Shown: positions 8,513 to 18,882, numbered from the stretch's first letter. The stretch is 64,000 nucleotides of DNA from DAISKN01 sp963716925 (GCA_963716925.1 CAVQUX010000006.1:310001-374000), one strand, 5' to 3'. A program made the numbers and translations. Notes: generated by a model not told the origin, from the letters alone.

Positions 8513-9430
8513 TTAGACCGGAGTGAGGAGCGGCTCTTCGTGGCTCAGGGCGGCGAGCTCCATGAACAGTCTGTCCATGGAGTCGGGACGCTCGTCCTTC
8601 TTCTTCGCGAGCATCCGCAGCACCAGGTCCTCGATCGCCGGCGAGACGCGGATCAGAGGATTCGTCTCCGACAGGGGCTTCGGGACCTCCGTGAGATGCT
8701 TCACCAGGTAAGCCTTGGAGTTCTTGGCCTCGAACGGCTTGGCGCCGGTGAGAAGCTCGTAGAAAGTGATCCCGAGCGAGTAGATGTCCGCGCGATGGTC
8801 CACCGCGTCCTTGCTGTCCTCGCCCACCGGAAGGCAGATCTGCTCAGGAGCGACGTACTCCGCCTTCCCCACCAGCTTCATCGTCTGGGTGATCTTGCCG
8901 CCGCCGGCGACGAGGTTCTTGGCGATCCCGAAGTCGATGACTTTCGCGGTCTCCTCGCCGTCCTCCTTCAGGATCTGGATGTTGTCGGGAGAGATGTCGC
9001 GGTGGACGATTCCGTGCTTGTGGGCCTCGGAGAGCCCGATCGCCACCTGCTGGACGACGCGCACCGCCTCCGACACCGGAAGCCAGCTCGTGCGCCGGAG
9101 ACGCTTGCGGAGCGTCTCCCCTTCCAGGTACTCCATGACCAGAAACAGGAGCTCCTGTCCGACGGTTCCGAACTCGTAGAGCATGACCAGATGCTTGTTC
9201 CGCAGCTGAACCATGATCTGCGCCTCGCGGTGAAAGCGGGCGACGCACTCCTGCCGATCCCGGAGCTCGGGCCGAAGGAACTTGATCGCGCGGATTTCGT
9301 TCAGGAGCATGTGGCGGGCCTTGTAGACCTTGGCCATCCCGCCCTTGCCCAGGAGCTCCAGGATCATGTACTCCCGGAGCCGTTTCCCGATGAGCGGATC
9401 CGCTCCCCCGTCGTGCGCGTGCTCGTGCAT
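8513..9430 (-). CDS. soluble Ser/Thr protein kinase (PknB-like)
   Basis: 305 residues with a full Hanks-type kinase domain and little else: glycine loop GKGGMAKVYKA, AIKF lysine, catalytic loop HRDISPDN, DFGIAK metal motif, and VAPEQ in place of the usual APE context. There is no membrane helix or sensor domain, so it is predicted to be a cytosolic kinase. The HRDIS variant (Ile-Ser in place of Leu/Val-Lys) lacks the usual lysine two residues after the catalytic Asp, which may reduce activity. It is the first gene of a minus-strand group with the selenoprotein 115 bp downstream. Confidence 0.88.
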   Translation of the reverse strand: MHEHAHDGGADPLIGKRLREYMILELLGKGGMAKVYKARHMLLNEIRAIKFLRPELRDRQECVARFHREAQIMVQLRNKHLVMLYEFGTVGQELLFLVMEYLEGETLRKRLRRTSWLPVSEAVRVVQQVAIGLSEAHKHGIVHRDISPDNIQILKEDGEETAKVIDFGIAKNLVAGGGKITQTMKLVGKAEYVAPEQICLPVGEDSKDAVDHRADIYSLGITFYELLTGAKPFEAKNSKAYLVKHLTEVPKPLSETNPLIRVSPAIEDLVLRMLAKKKDERPDSMDRLFMELAALSHEEPLLTPV

Positions 9431-9662
9431 GTTCGATTGATCCCAGGGTAAAGCAAGTTCCGTACCCGGAATTGGAATTCAGCGCCTCTAACTCACTGCA
9501 GACATTTGGTTTATGATTCTTCCCCGGGAGTCCCCGCGAACACTTCGGGCTCTCGGGGCGAAAGGCCCTCAAGGACGGGGCGTTTCCCAACAGCGCGAGA
9601 CCGCGTGGTATGCTTCCCGCGGAGCGCGGGGTTCCATCCACAAGAATCGGAGCAGGAGATTT

Positions 9663-11051
9663 ATGGCCACACCGGGCAACCACGGATTCTCGAAGAAATC
9701 GCTACTCGACTACGCGCAATCGCAGCGCGGAAGCTTCGAGAAGTCGCTCAAGGATCTCGTCGAGATCCCGAGCGTCTCCGCGGATCCTCAGCGCCAGACG
9801 GACGTGGCGGGAGTGGTCTCCCACGCGGCGGACCTGATCCGGAGGATCGGCGGCGAGGTGCGGGTCCTCGACACCGGCGGCCATCCCATGCTCCACGGCC
9901 GCTTCGATCAGGGCGCGGACTACCCCACGGTGACGGTCTACAACCACCTGGACGTCCAGCCGGCGGAGAAAGCCGATGGATGGACGACGGAGCCCTTCCG
10001 CTTCACCGTCAAGGAGGACCGCTACTGGGGTCGGGGCACGACCGACGACAAAGGGCCTGCGCTCACCGCGCTCTGGGGCGCGAAGTACGCGCTCGCTCAC
10101 GGTGCAAAGGTGAACATCCACTTCCTGTGGGAAGCGGAAGAGGAGATCGGGAGCCCCCATTTCGAATCCACGATCCGGCAGAACAGAGATCGGGTGAAGA
10201 CCGACTCGATCGTGGTCTCGGACACCGTCTGGGTGTCGAGGAGCCGGCCCGCATGTCCCGCGGGCCTGAGAGGACTGCAGGGATTCCGTTTCCTCCTGGA
10301 GACGGGAGAGACCGATCAGCATTCCGGGACCTCGGGAGGCGCCGCGAGAAATCCCATCGGGGAGATGTGCCAGCTCATCGCCGATTGCTACGACGCCAGG
10401 ACCGGCGAAGTGAAGATTCCGGGCTTCTACGACGACGTCGTCCCTCCCACCACGAGCGAGCTCGAGGATCTCAAGAACTCGGGCTTCACCACCGCCGCCT
10501 TCAAGAAGGACCACCAGTTCAAGTCGCTGCGAGTGACCGATCCCATCGAGATCATGAAGCGGATCTGGTGCATGCCGACATTCGAGGTGCACGGCATCGC
10601 CGGCGGCTACCAGGGACCGGGCGTCAAGACCGTGGTTCCTCCCCGCGCCACCGCGATCGTGTCCTGCCGGCTCGTTCCCGACATGGACGGGAAGAAGATC
10701 GCGAAGCTCGTGAAAGATTTCGTCAAGGAGAAGAATCCCGACGTGCGGGTGGAGTCGGAGCACGGCCTTCCCGCCTACCAGGGGCACACCGAGGGCCCGC
10801 ATCCCGACGCCATCCGGGCGGCGATGAAGTTCGCTTTCGGCAAGGACCCGGTTTTCGTCCGCGAGGGCGGCTCGATCGGCGCCGTGGTGTCGATGGAGAA
10901 GGTGCTGAAGGCGCCCGTGTTCTTCCTCGGTCTCTCACTTCCCGAGCACGGATATCACGCTCCCAACGAGAACTACGACTGGGAGCAGGCGGAAGGCGGG
11001 ATGATCGCCTTCGCCGATTACTTCCGGCGCGTCGGGCTGATGGAGCGCTGA
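9663..11051 (+). CDS. M20 family dipeptidase
   Basis: A 462-residue zinc peptidase of the carnosinase/DapE-like branch. The metal and catalytic motifs are present: YNHLDVQPAEK, GRGTTDDKGP, and EAEEEIGSPH. A lid domain follows (residues ~210-330, including QHSGTSGGAARNP), and a late His motif (LPEHGYHAPNE) completes the site. ATG 9663 has AGGAG seven bases upstream, so I prefer it to an in-frame start 150 bp earlier. Predicted cytosolic hydrolysis of small peptides. It stands alone, followed by a strong hairpin. Confidence 0.85.
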   Translation: MATPGNHGFSKKSLLDYAQSQRGSFEKSLKDLVEIPSVSADPQRQTDVAGVVSHAADLIRRIGGEVRVLDTGGHPMLHGRFDQGADYPTVTVYNHLDVQPAEKADGWTTEPFRFTVKEDRYWGRGTTDDKGPALTALWGAKYALAHGAKVNIHFLWEAEEEIGSPHFESTIRQNRDRVKTDSIVVSDTVWVSRSRPACPAGLRGLQGFRFLLETGETDQHSGTSGGAARNPIGEMCQLIADCYDARTGEVKIPGFYDDVVPPTTSELEDLKNSGFTTAAFKKDHQFKSLRVTDPIEIMKRIWCMPTFEVHGIAGGYQGPGVKTVVPPRATAIVSCRLVPDMDGKKIAKLVKDFVKEKNPDVRVESEHGLPAYQGHTEGPHPDAIRAAMKFAFGKDPVFVREGGSIGAVVSMEKVLKAPVFFLGLSLPEHGYHAPNENYDWEQAEGGMIAFADYFRRVGLMER

Positions 11052-11109
11052 TCGACCAGGAAGAACGCACGGAGGTACCTGTGGGCCAGACAACGGAAAG
11101 CGAAGGGGA

Positions 11110-11160
11110 AAGGCGCGAAGGCGCAAAGAAATCCCCTTTTTCTTTGCGTCTTTGCGCCTT
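11110..11160. repeat. REP-like long inverted repeat
   Basis: Two 22-nt arms (11110-11131 and 11139-11160) are complementary except for two G-U positions, with a 7-nt loop. The arms are built from GGCGC/AAAG units, ending TTTGCGTCTTTGCGCC. The hairpin is about 60 bp after the dipeptidase stop and could end its transcript, but no T-run follows. Similar TTTGCG-type palindromes are dispersed in many bacterial genomes. Confidence 0.7.
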
Positions 11161-11266
11161 TGCGCCTTGCGAAATCCTCCCTTCCTCAAGTCCACCTCAA
11201 AGCGACCTTCGACGCTACTATGGATGCGTGGTATAGTTTTTCTATTCCTTCGACATCCCCGGAAAG

Positions 11267-14200
11267 GTGCGTACTTCCTCCCGTAAGCCGAGTACTCTTC
11301 TCCTCGCCCTGTTCTTCGTCGGCTCCGGTTTCAGCGCCCTCGCTTACCAAGTCGTCCTGAGCCGATACGCTCAGCTCATCGTGGGCGCCACCGCTTTCGC
11401 GGTCAGCGCCCTCCTCACCGCGTTCATGCTCGGCATGTCCCTCGGCGCCGCCGTCGGAGGGCGGCTCTCGGATCGCACCCAGCATCCGCTCCGCGTCTAC
11501 GCCGTCGCGGAAGGCGCCATCGGTCTCTACTGCCTTAGCTTTCCCCTGTTGTTCCCGTGGCTTTCGGATCTCTACCTCTTGCTGGTGCCCGAGATCGGAA
11601 CGAGCTCGGTCCTGGCGCGGAACCTGGTGCGCTTCGTCCTCGGGGTCTCCGCGTTTCTCCTGCCGACGTTCTTCATGGGAATCACCACCCCGGCCTTCGC
11701 CCGCGCCGTGGCCGTCGAGCGCGAGAACTCCGGGGCGTGGCTCGCCCGCCTCTACGGCTGGAACACCCTCGGCGCCGCCCTCGGCGCTCTCACCACCGCC
11801 TACGTTCTCGTTCCGACGCTCGGGCTCGTAGGGAGCATGGTGCTGGCGACGACGATCAACTTCGCGATCGCGCTCGCCGCCTACCGCTCGTCGGCGCGCG
11901 TCGCCGAAGTGCGGACCACGGGAGAGGAGCCGCGCAGGCTCCCCGAGACCCGCATCGCCTCGAGCGATCGGCGGGTTCCTGTTCGATGGGTGGGGATGGT
12001 GGCTTTGGGGCTGCTTCTCGTCGTGGCTCTCGACTGGTCTCTCGACGGACTCGACGTCGCGGGCGCCCTCGTAGGGTTCTTCTACACCCGATCGCTTCCT
12101 CTCGCGGCCACGCTCCTGTTCGCGCTGGCGGCGGTGTTCCTGACCCGGGCGAGAGGGGCGTCCGGAGGCTCGACCCTCGCCGTCTTCCTCCTCGCGGCGT
12201 TCGCGAGCGGTTATCTCTCCTTCGCCCTCGAGATCATCTGGACCCACCTCCTCGCGATTCTCCTCGGAAACTCCGTCTATGCCTTCGGCCTCATGCTGGG
12301 CTCGCTCCTCCTGGGACTCGCCATCGGAACGCTGTTCGCGAGAAAGCTCGCGAGTCCTCCTCGGCGCGCGCGCAACTGGATCGGCCTCTCGCTCTCGCTC
12401 GCGGGCGTCTCGATTCTCGCGACCCTTCCCGTCTGGGACGAGATCCCGGGAGTGTTCCTGCTCCTCGCCGATCGGGAGCCCAGCTTCGCCTTGATGGAGG
12501 GCGTTCGCTTCGCCGTGGCCTTGACCTTGATGCTGCTCCCGACGGCCGCGTTCGGGATCACCTTCCCTCTGACTCTCTCCTGTGCCGCATCCCGCGGGAG
12601 CGGCTTCGGGACGCGCGTGGGTCAGGTCTACGCCGTGAACACGCTGGGCGCGGTCACCGGCGCGCTCTCCGGTCCCTACCTCTTTCTTCCCGCGCTCGGG
12701 AGCCAGCTCTCCCTCCAGGTGCTCGGCGCCCTTCTTCTCGCCGTGGGCGGGCTCGCGCTCGCGGCGCTGTCGGACGTTCCTTTCCGGCGCGCGATGGCCG
12801 CCATCGCGGTCTCCTCGCTTCTCTGGGCGCCGGCACTTCCGATTCAGTGGAACTTCAACGCCTTGAACATGGCGGCCGCGGTCTATCTCGGCGACTCGGT
12901 GAGCGCCACGGGAGAGATCCTCTACCGCCGCGAGGACCCGACGGGCGGGCTCACGAGCGTCATCGAGTCGAGAGGCGTACGGACGCTTCTCACGAACGGA
13001 AAGTTCCAGGGAGACAACGCCGAGGAGATCCCGATCCAGCACCGCGCGGCGAACCTGCCGACGCTGTTCACCGCGGGCCGCGAGCGGGCTCTGGTCGTCG
13101 GTCTCGGGACCGGCGTCACCCTCGCCGCGCTCGCGGCCCACGAGTTCGAGCAGATCGTCTGCGCCGAGCTGAGCCGGCCGATCGTCGAGGCCGCGGGAAA
13201 GCATTTCGCCGACGTGAACGGCGGCATCCTCGACGCCCCGAATCTGAAGCTGGTGGAAGAAGACGGGAGGAGCCTCCTTCTCGAGAGCCCCGACCGCTAC
13301 GACGTCATCACCGTCGAGGTCTCGAGCATCTGGTTCGCCGGAGTGGGATCGATCTACAGCCGCGAGTTCTACCGGCTCGCCCAGGCCAGGCTGCGCCGCC
13401 ACGGGGTCCTCCTCCAGTGGTTTCCCATCCATCACCTCTCGGCCCGGAACCTGTTCCTGGTCGTCAACACCGTCCGCTCGGTGTTCCCCTACGTGAGCCT
13501 CTGGACCCATCGCCATCAGGCGTTCGTGATCGCGAGCGAATCGCCGCTTCGGCTCGATCTCGATTCGATCCGCTCCGATCGAAGCCGGGAAAGCATGGCG
13601 CCTTACCTGCGGGAGCTACCCTCCGGCTCGCCTCTCGAGCTTCTGAGCGATCTCGTGGTGACCGACTTCGATATGGACCGGTTCCTCGACTCGATGGCGG
13701 TGCTCCTGCGGACGCGGCGAAGCGTGGTCTCGACCGACACCTGGCCGACTCTCGAGTACGAGACGCCGAAAGACCTTCTCTCGAATTTCTCGTACTTCCA
13801 GAACCGGGCGACGTTCCGGAGGTTCCGGAGCCCCGAGCCCTTCGACTTTCGCGGCGCTCCCTCGGGCGCGGAGGAGATTCTCAGGCTCGCCGCCTTCTCG
13901 CGCGGCTGGAACGATCCCCGGGCGGTCCCGCGCATCGCGCGGGCGTGGCGCGAGATTCCGGAGATCGGAGGAGCCGCCAGCCAGTGGCTCTTCGATGAGC
14001 TCACCGGCGACGACGCCTTCGGATCGAGCTTCAGCCGGGACCCGGTATCCGAGCTCGGCTCCGAGCTCGAGGCTCTCGGAGCGATGGTCAGGAGCTCGCG
14101 GACCGAGAGCTCCTGCGAGCCCCTCCCGGAATTCCTCTCTCGCGCTTCCGCGACACCGCTCCTGGTGAAGGCCCATGCCGGCGAAAGCCTCGAGGGAACG

Positions 14201-14584
14201 TCGCCCGAGGACGCCGTCGATGGGATCTTCGATCCCGACCTCGCGAAGGGATGGAGGGTGCGACCCGACGGACGTCCGGCCGCCCTCGAGCTCGCCCTGG
14301 CCGAGCCTCTCCGTGTCGAGAAGGTGCACCTGGTCGTGCGCCCCCTCGACGGCTCTCTCGCGCGCGCGCGAATCCTCGGGCGGGACGAGAGCGGCGCCTG
14401 GCTCCCCATCGCGAGCGGCGGAGGTCGGGAGGAGATCCTGTGCGATCGAAGCCGGGAGTATCGCCTTTCGAGCCTCACACCCAGGCTCGATCGCATACGC
14501 GTGGAGATTCAGGGCGAAGGCAACTCCTTCCGCGTCGCCCTCCATGAGATATGGATCGAGACCGAGGGAGGCCCGAGCTCGTGA
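11267..14584 (+). CDS. membrane spermidine-synthase-like protein with discoidin-like C terminus
   Basis: 1105 residues. The first ~535 residues hold about 14 membrane helices in two MFS-like blocks (SGFSALAYQVVLSRYAQLI; ASGYLSFALEIIWTHLLAI). Residues ~550-800 form a class-I SAM-methyltransferase fold of the spermidine-synthase type, with ALVVGLGTGVTLAAL as the nucleotide loop. The aspartates needed for aminopropyl transfer are not evident (DVITVEVSS where true synthases have a DSSDP-like motif), so polyamine synthesis is doubtful. The last ~130 residues look like a discoidin/F5-8 beta-sandwich (DAVDGIFDPDLAKGW ... RIRVEIQGEG). The start is a GTG. The stop overlaps the next gene by GTGA. Role unknown, perhaps modification of a surface glycan. 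Confidence 0.72.
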   Translation: MRTSSRKPSTLLLALFFVGSGFSALAYQVVLSRYAQLIVGATAFAVSALLTAFMLGMSLGAAVGGRLSDRTQHPLRVYAVAEGAIGLYCLSFPLLFPWLSDLYLLLVPEIGTSSVLARNLVRFVLGVSAFLLPTFFMGITTPAFARAVAVERENSGAWLARLYGWNTLGAALGALTTAYVLVPTLGLVGSMVLATTINFAIALAAYRSSARVAEVRTTGEEPRRLPETRIASSDRRVPVRWVGMVALGLLLVVALDWSLDGLDVAGALVGFFYTRSLPLAATLLFALAAVFLTRARGASGGSTLAVFLLAAFASGYLSFALEIIWTHLLAILLGNSVYAFGLMLGSLLLGLAIGTLFARKLASPPRRARNWIGLSLSLAGVSILATLPVWDEIPGVFLLLADREPSFALMEGVRFAVALTLMLLPTAAFGITFPLTLSCAASRGSGFGTRVGQVYAVNTLGAVTGALSGPYLFLPALGSQLSLQVLGALLLAVGGLALAALSDVPFRRAMAAIAVSSLLWAPALPIQWNFNALNMAAAVYLGDSVSATGEILYRREDPTGGLTSVIESRGVRTLLTNGKFQGDNAEEIPIQHRAANLPTLFTAGRERALVVGLGTGVTLAALAAHEFEQIVCAELSRPIVEAAGKHFADVNGGILDAPNLKLVEEDGRSLLLESPDRYDVITVEVSSIWFAGVGSIYSREFYRLAQARLRRHGVLLQWFPIHHLSARNLFLVVNTVRSVFPYVSLWTHRHQAFVIASESPLRLDLDSIRSDRSRESMAPYLRELPSGSPLELLSDLVVTDFDMDRFLDSMAVLLRTRRSVVSTDTWPTLEYETPKDLLSNFSYFQNRATFRRFRSPEPFDFRGAPSGAEEILRLAAFSRGWNDPRAVPRIARAWREIPEIGGAASQWLFDELTGDDAFGSSFSRDPVSELGSELEALGAMVRSSRTESSCEPLPEFLSRASATPLLVKAHAGESLEGTSPEDAVDGIFDPDLAKGWRVRPDGRPAALELALAEPLRVEKVHLVVRPLDGSLARARILGRDESGAWLPIASGGGREEILCDRSREYRLSSLTPRLDRIRVEIQGEGNSFRVALHEIWIETEGGPSS

Positions 14585-16597
14585 GTTTCCGCGTTCTTGC
14601 CGGCTCGATCTTCGTCTCCGTAGGCCTCTGGCTCCTGGACCTGACGAGGCTTTCGGGATACGCCTTCGCTGGCGTCACCGACCCCGAGGCCCGCAACCGG
14701 GTGCTCGCCGTCGCCCAGCCCGCCCTCGCGTCCCTGGAGCTGAAGCTGTGCCTTCTGCACCTCGCATCCGGACTCGTCCTCGGCCTCGTCCTCGGCGTGG
14801 CGTTGCGCGGCCGGCTCCGCGGTTTTCTCGGCGCTTCCGCGCTCACCCTCGTCATCTTCGGCCTGGCGCTCTTCGGCATGATGGGGCGCTACCCGCAGCT
14901 CTTCGCCGACCGCTTCTGGCTCGGAGGCGGCGTCTTCGCCTGGCTGCAGCGCTTCGCGACCCATGGCATCGGACCGCGCTGGTTCGACCTCGCGCTCGCG
15001 GTCCTTTCGGCCGCGCTCCTCGCCCCTTCGGCTCTCGCGTTCGTGCGGCGTTTTCTCCGTCACGGCCGGCGCGTGGCGATTCGCCGGTCGGCGGCCGTCG
15101 CTTCGGTGCTGTTCGTCGCTCTTCTCGCCTTCCGCAACCGCCCTTCGAGCGCGGTCGATAACGAGGCTCCCTGGAACGTTCTCATCCTCGCCGCCGACTC
15201 CCTTCGCTCGGATCGAATCGAGGATCCGGCGGTGATGCCGAGAATCGCCGCCCGCCTTCCCGAAGGCGCACTCTACCGGTATGCCGTGACTCCCATCGCC
15301 CGAACGTACCCCTCCTGGGTCTCGTTGCTGACGGGAACCGAGCCGCGAGCGAACGGCGTACGCCACATGTTCCCCACGATCGCGAGCCGGACCGACGTGG
15401 GAGAGACCTTCCTCACCCGGCTTCGGGACCAGGGCTACTTCACCTTCGCCGTTTCCGATTTCGCGGGCGACATCTTTCCCGGGTTCGAGGGCGGCTTCGA
15501 AAGCCTCGACACGCCCCACCTCAACGTCGACACTCTCGCGCAGTCGTCGGCCCTCACCAGCCATACCTGGAGCCTCGCCTTCCTCCGGCTTCGGCTCGTT
15601 CGCAGCCTGTTTCCCTACTGGCGGAACGTCCCTTCGATCTCCGATCCGGAGTGGGTCGCGGACTCCGCCCTCCGGCAAATCCGCCGTTCGGGCTCGCGGC
15701 CGTTCGCCGGGGTGGTGTTCTTCAGTACCGCGCACTTTCCCTACGTCGCGCCCTACCCCGAGTACCTTCGCGGCTCGAAGAACTATCGCGGGCGCTACCT
15801 CTATCACGTTCCTCCGGTCCAGCCCGACGAAGCGCCGACCGCGGAAGACGTCGAGCAGATCCGGTTGCGCTACGATGCCGCGCTCGCCTCGATCGACGTC
15901 GCGATGGAAAGGATCCTCCGCGAGCTCGAACGAAGGGGGCTCTCGGGAAGGACTCTGGTGGTCGTGACCGGAGACCACGGGGAAGAGCTCTACGAGGAGC
16001 CGGGAATCGCGGGACACGGCGACACCATTCGTTACCTGCGCTCCCAGGCGGTGCCCATTTTCCTCGTTGGTCCCGGAGTCACGGGGGGCATCCGGTCGAG
16101 CGAGCAGGTGCGGCACTACGACCTCGCGGCGACGGTGCTTTCGCTGCTCGAGCCGCAACGGGCCCACCGCGGGTTCGGGCATGGAGCTTCGCTTCTCGAC
16201 GCCGGGGTCGCGAGGCCGATCTGCGTCGAGAGCGAGATTCTGGTACTGGCCCGGCCGTCCCCTGGGCCTCGCCGGAAAAAGGCTCGACTATCCGGGGATC
16301 TCGGAGCTCCTGGAGCTCGAGCCCAGGACGCGGGAGATGGTGCTGCGGGGCGACGTGGAGCGGGAGATCGAGAGCTCCAAGGAGCGGGGCCTGGTCCTCG
16401 GTCGACGCCTGTACCGCGAGCAGCTCACGCCTCATGGTCTCGAGAAAGAAATCGTCGAGCTCGACGGTCCCGACGCTTTCGGCGACGAAGTCGAGCTGGC
16501 CAGACTCTTCGAGGAGCGCTGCGTCGCGGGCGACGAGAACCTCCGGCGTCTCTACGGAGCGGTGGTGTTCGAGAGAAAGGAGAAGGCCGGACCTTGA
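14581..16597 (+). CDS. membrane sulfatase/phosphoglycerol-transferase-like protein (one frameshift)
   Basis: Starts at GTG 14581, overlapping the upstream stop by 4 bases. About five N-terminal membrane helices (to residue ~185) precede an alkaline-phosphatase-superfamily domain: AADSLRSDR (metal), TYPSWVSLLTG (likely nucleophile region), and VTGDHGEELYEE (metal). This layout resembles LtaS/OpgB-type phosphoglycerol or phosphoethanolamine transferases acting outside the inner membrane. Near 16238 the frame breaks: upstream ends ICVESE, and the next frame continues FWYWPGRPLGLAGKRLDYP to the stop. Removing one base restores ESGFW, and the gene length is 1 over a multiple of three. This is probably a one-base insertion in the sequence. 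Confidence 0.78.
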
Positions 16598-18870
16598 GGC
16601 CGTTCGCCCTCCTCGCGCTCGTCGCCCTCCCCGTTGCCGGACTCGCCGCTCCGGAAGACGCGACCGTCGATTGCGGGAGGCTCGCCGACGTGCCCCGGCC
16701 GGCGATCCGCTTCGAGCCATCGACTCCGAAGAGCGCGCTTCGCCGCGCGCACTCGCTTCAGCAGCTCTTCTCCGAAGGCGAGGGGCGCTTCGAGCCCGGC
16801 AACGCCGAGGACGAGGAGTGGAGCCCTCTCCCCTGGCGCTCGGCGCCGGGACGGGAGAGAAATCTCCGTCTCGTAACCTGGCAGGATGCCGAATCCGGCA
16901 ACGATGAAAACATGCCGGCGATCGTTCTCGAGCCGGGTGCCTCCTGGTGCTCGCCGCCTCTGGATCTCGCCGCAGGAGCGCGGCTGCGCTTCGAGGCCGT
17001 CTCCCAGGGTGGCGGGAATCTCCGGATCGACATCGAAGGGGCAGGGACTCTTTTCGAGGAGGCGGTGCGCCCTCCCGAGAGCTTCACCGCCCGCCGCCAG
17101 ATCGATCTCGCGATCGAGGAAGGCCGCCGGACCCTTTGTTTTCGCGCCGCGAAAGCGGCGGTCGCCCTGGGCGAGGCGCGCGTTCTCGTCCCCGAAATCG
17201 ACTCCTCGGATCCCCGTCCGCGCTTCATCGTCCTCACCATCATCGACACCCTGCGCGACGACACCCTGGACCTCCTCCCCGCGCTGGGACGCCTCGCCGA
17301 GGGCGGGCAGCGCTACACCAACGCGGTCTCTCCCGGATGTCACACCCGCGCCTCCGTCTGGCCGATCCTCATGGGCCGCGACCTCATGCGCATCGACGCG
17401 CTGCAGCGGCGCCAGTCCATGCCCATCCAGGCGCCTCTCGAGGCGATCTACTCGCGCGGCAATCTCTTCGTCGGACATCTGGCGGAATCCGCCGGATACC
17501 ATTCCGTCTTCCTCGGGAACAACGCCTACCTGCGCGCGGTGCCCGCGTTCTCGCGCTACTCGAGCTGGGGCCGGACGGACACCGGCACCATCGACACCAT
17601 GGAAAGACTTCCCGACCTCCTCGCGAGATATGCCGACGAGAGGATTCTTCTCGTCTACTACGTGTCCACCCCCCACGCCCATTCGGAGACTCCGCGAAGG
17701 CTCTACGACGAGCTTCGCTGCTCGGAGCTGCGCGGCTTCGACGAGTGCCGCTGCCGCTATCAGGCGCGGGCCCGTCATGCCGACGAAGCCGTCGAGGCCC
17801 TGGAGAGCGGCCTTCGGACCCACGGCCTCGAGGGACGGGTCCTCCAGGTCTTGACCGCCGATCACGCGGAGGTGTTCGGCGACGGCGCGCCCCTCGAAGG
17901 AGAGATCCAGAGCTTCGCGACGGGCGAGAGGGGCGGCGCGTTCGCGAGCTTCGACCGCGGCCACGGGTACGCCTGCCACGAGAAAGAGACGGACGTTCCC
18001 CTCGTCGTCCACGGGCCGGGGGTCGCCGCCGGACGACGGGACGCCGTGGTCAGCGGGCTGGACATCGTCCCGACGCTTCTGGAAGCGATGCGTCTGGCTC
18101 CGCCCGGAAAGCTCGACGGCTCTCCGCTTCCGATCTCTTCCGCGTCCCGGACTCCTCCGCGGACGCTCGTCGCGCACGGCTTCTGCTCCGACGCGAGGAT
18201 CGAAGGCGGCGAGCGGCTCATCTGGTGGATCGAGGGCTGCCGCGTGCGGGAGCCCGACGGGACTCCCCTCGACCACCGCGCGGAGATATGGAGCGGTGGG
18301 AAGGAAGTCGCGACCGAGAAGACGGATCGCGCTCGCCTGGAAAGCGCCATGAAGCGCCACGAGAGCTGGCTCCTGGAGCGGATTCCCTTCGACGCCTTCG
18401 TCTTCGGGGTCGATGGGCTCGAGGAAGCGACGATTCGCGTCGAAGTCGAGAACGGCCGCATCGTCGATTACGGCCCCGCCGCCTCCGTCTACGGTGCCGG
18501 GAGAATCGAGGTTCTCGACCTCGCGGGGAACGACGCGGCGCTCCGGGTACGCTTTCGCGGTTATCGCGGCCTCTACCACGTGTCGACGCTCCCGCCCCTC
18601 GCCCGGCTGAAGATCGAAGTCGAAGGCCATCCCGAGATCGTGACGTTCGTCGGTCCTCTTCAACTCCCGCTTCCGGTCGGCGGACAGCCGATCGATCCCG
18701 GAAGCGATCTCCCCTTTCTGCTCGCCGACGCGCCCCCATCCGCCCGCCACACCCCGGGACCGAGCCTCCGTTTCTGGTGGCAGAGCTACCAGAGGTCCGA
18801 GCACGAGGCTGTCCGGAGGCAGATGTCGGATTTCGACCGGGTGCTGAGGGAGTGGGGGTATATAAGGTAG
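16594..18870 (+). CDS. exported sulfatase-superfamily protein
   Basis: A TTG start at 16594 overlaps the preceding stop (TTGA), with AGGAG a short way upstream. The N terminus LRPFALLALVALPVAGLA is a signal peptide. Residues ~50-200 look like a beta-sandwich. Residues ~205-560 are a sulfatase/phosphatase domain with IIDTLRDDTLDLL, GCHTRASVWPILMG, LTADHAEVFGDG and RGHGYACHEKETDVPLVVHG. No CxPxR formylglycine site is present, so a true sulfatase is unlikely. A phosphotransferase or phosphatase of the same superfamily fits better. The C-terminal ~200 residues are beta-rich. The operon suggests it works with the two upstream proteins on a surface molecule. Confidence 0.75.
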   Translation: MRPFALLALVALPVAGLAAPEDATVDCGRLADVPRPAIRFEPSTPKSALRRAHSLQQLFSEGEGRFEPGNAEDEEWSPLPWRSAPGRERNLRLVTWQDAESGNDENMPAIVLEPGASWCSPPLDLAAGARLRFEAVSQGGGNLRIDIEGAGTLFEEAVRPPESFTARRQIDLAIEEGRRTLCFRAAKAAVALGEARVLVPEIDSSDPRPRFIVLTIIDTLRDDTLDLLPALGRLAEGGQRYTNAVSPGCHTRASVWPILMGRDLMRIDALQRRQSMPIQAPLEAIYSRGNLFVGHLAESAGYHSVFLGNNAYLRAVPAFSRYSSWGRTDTGTIDTMERLPDLLARYADERILLVYYVSTPHAHSETPRRLYDELRCSELRGFDECRCRYQARARHADEAVEALESGLRTHGLEGRVLQVLTADHAEVFGDGAPLEGEIQSFATGERGGAFASFDRGHGYACHEKETDVPLVVHGPGVAAGRRDAVVSGLDIVPTLLEAMRLAPPGKLDGSPLPISSASRTPPRTLVAHGFCSDARIEGGERLIWWIEGCRVREPDGTPLDHRAEIWSGGKEVATEKTDRARLESAMKRHESWLLERIPFDAFVFGVDGLEEATIRVEVENGRIVDYGPAASVYGAGRIEVLDLAGNDAALRVRFRGYRGLYHVSTLPPLARLKIEVEGHPEIVTFVGPLQLPLPVGGQPIDPGSDLPFLLADAPPSARHTPGPSLRFWWQSYQRSEHEAVRRQMSDFDRVLREWGYIR

Positions 18871-18882
18871 GTCCTCCCGCAG

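Noticed and set aside
11186..13516. A 776-codon minus-strand frame opposite the spermidine-synthase-like gene.
   Set aside because: The product is a Glu/Arg-rich shadow of the hydrophobic plus-strand protein and has no domain of its own.
11267..14584. Calling the membrane protein a polyamine synthase.
   Set aside because: The acidic residues needed for aminopropyl transfer are missing from the DVITVEVSS region.
16594..18870. Calling it a type I sulfatase.
   Set aside because: No CxPxR or SxPxR formylglycine motif is present.
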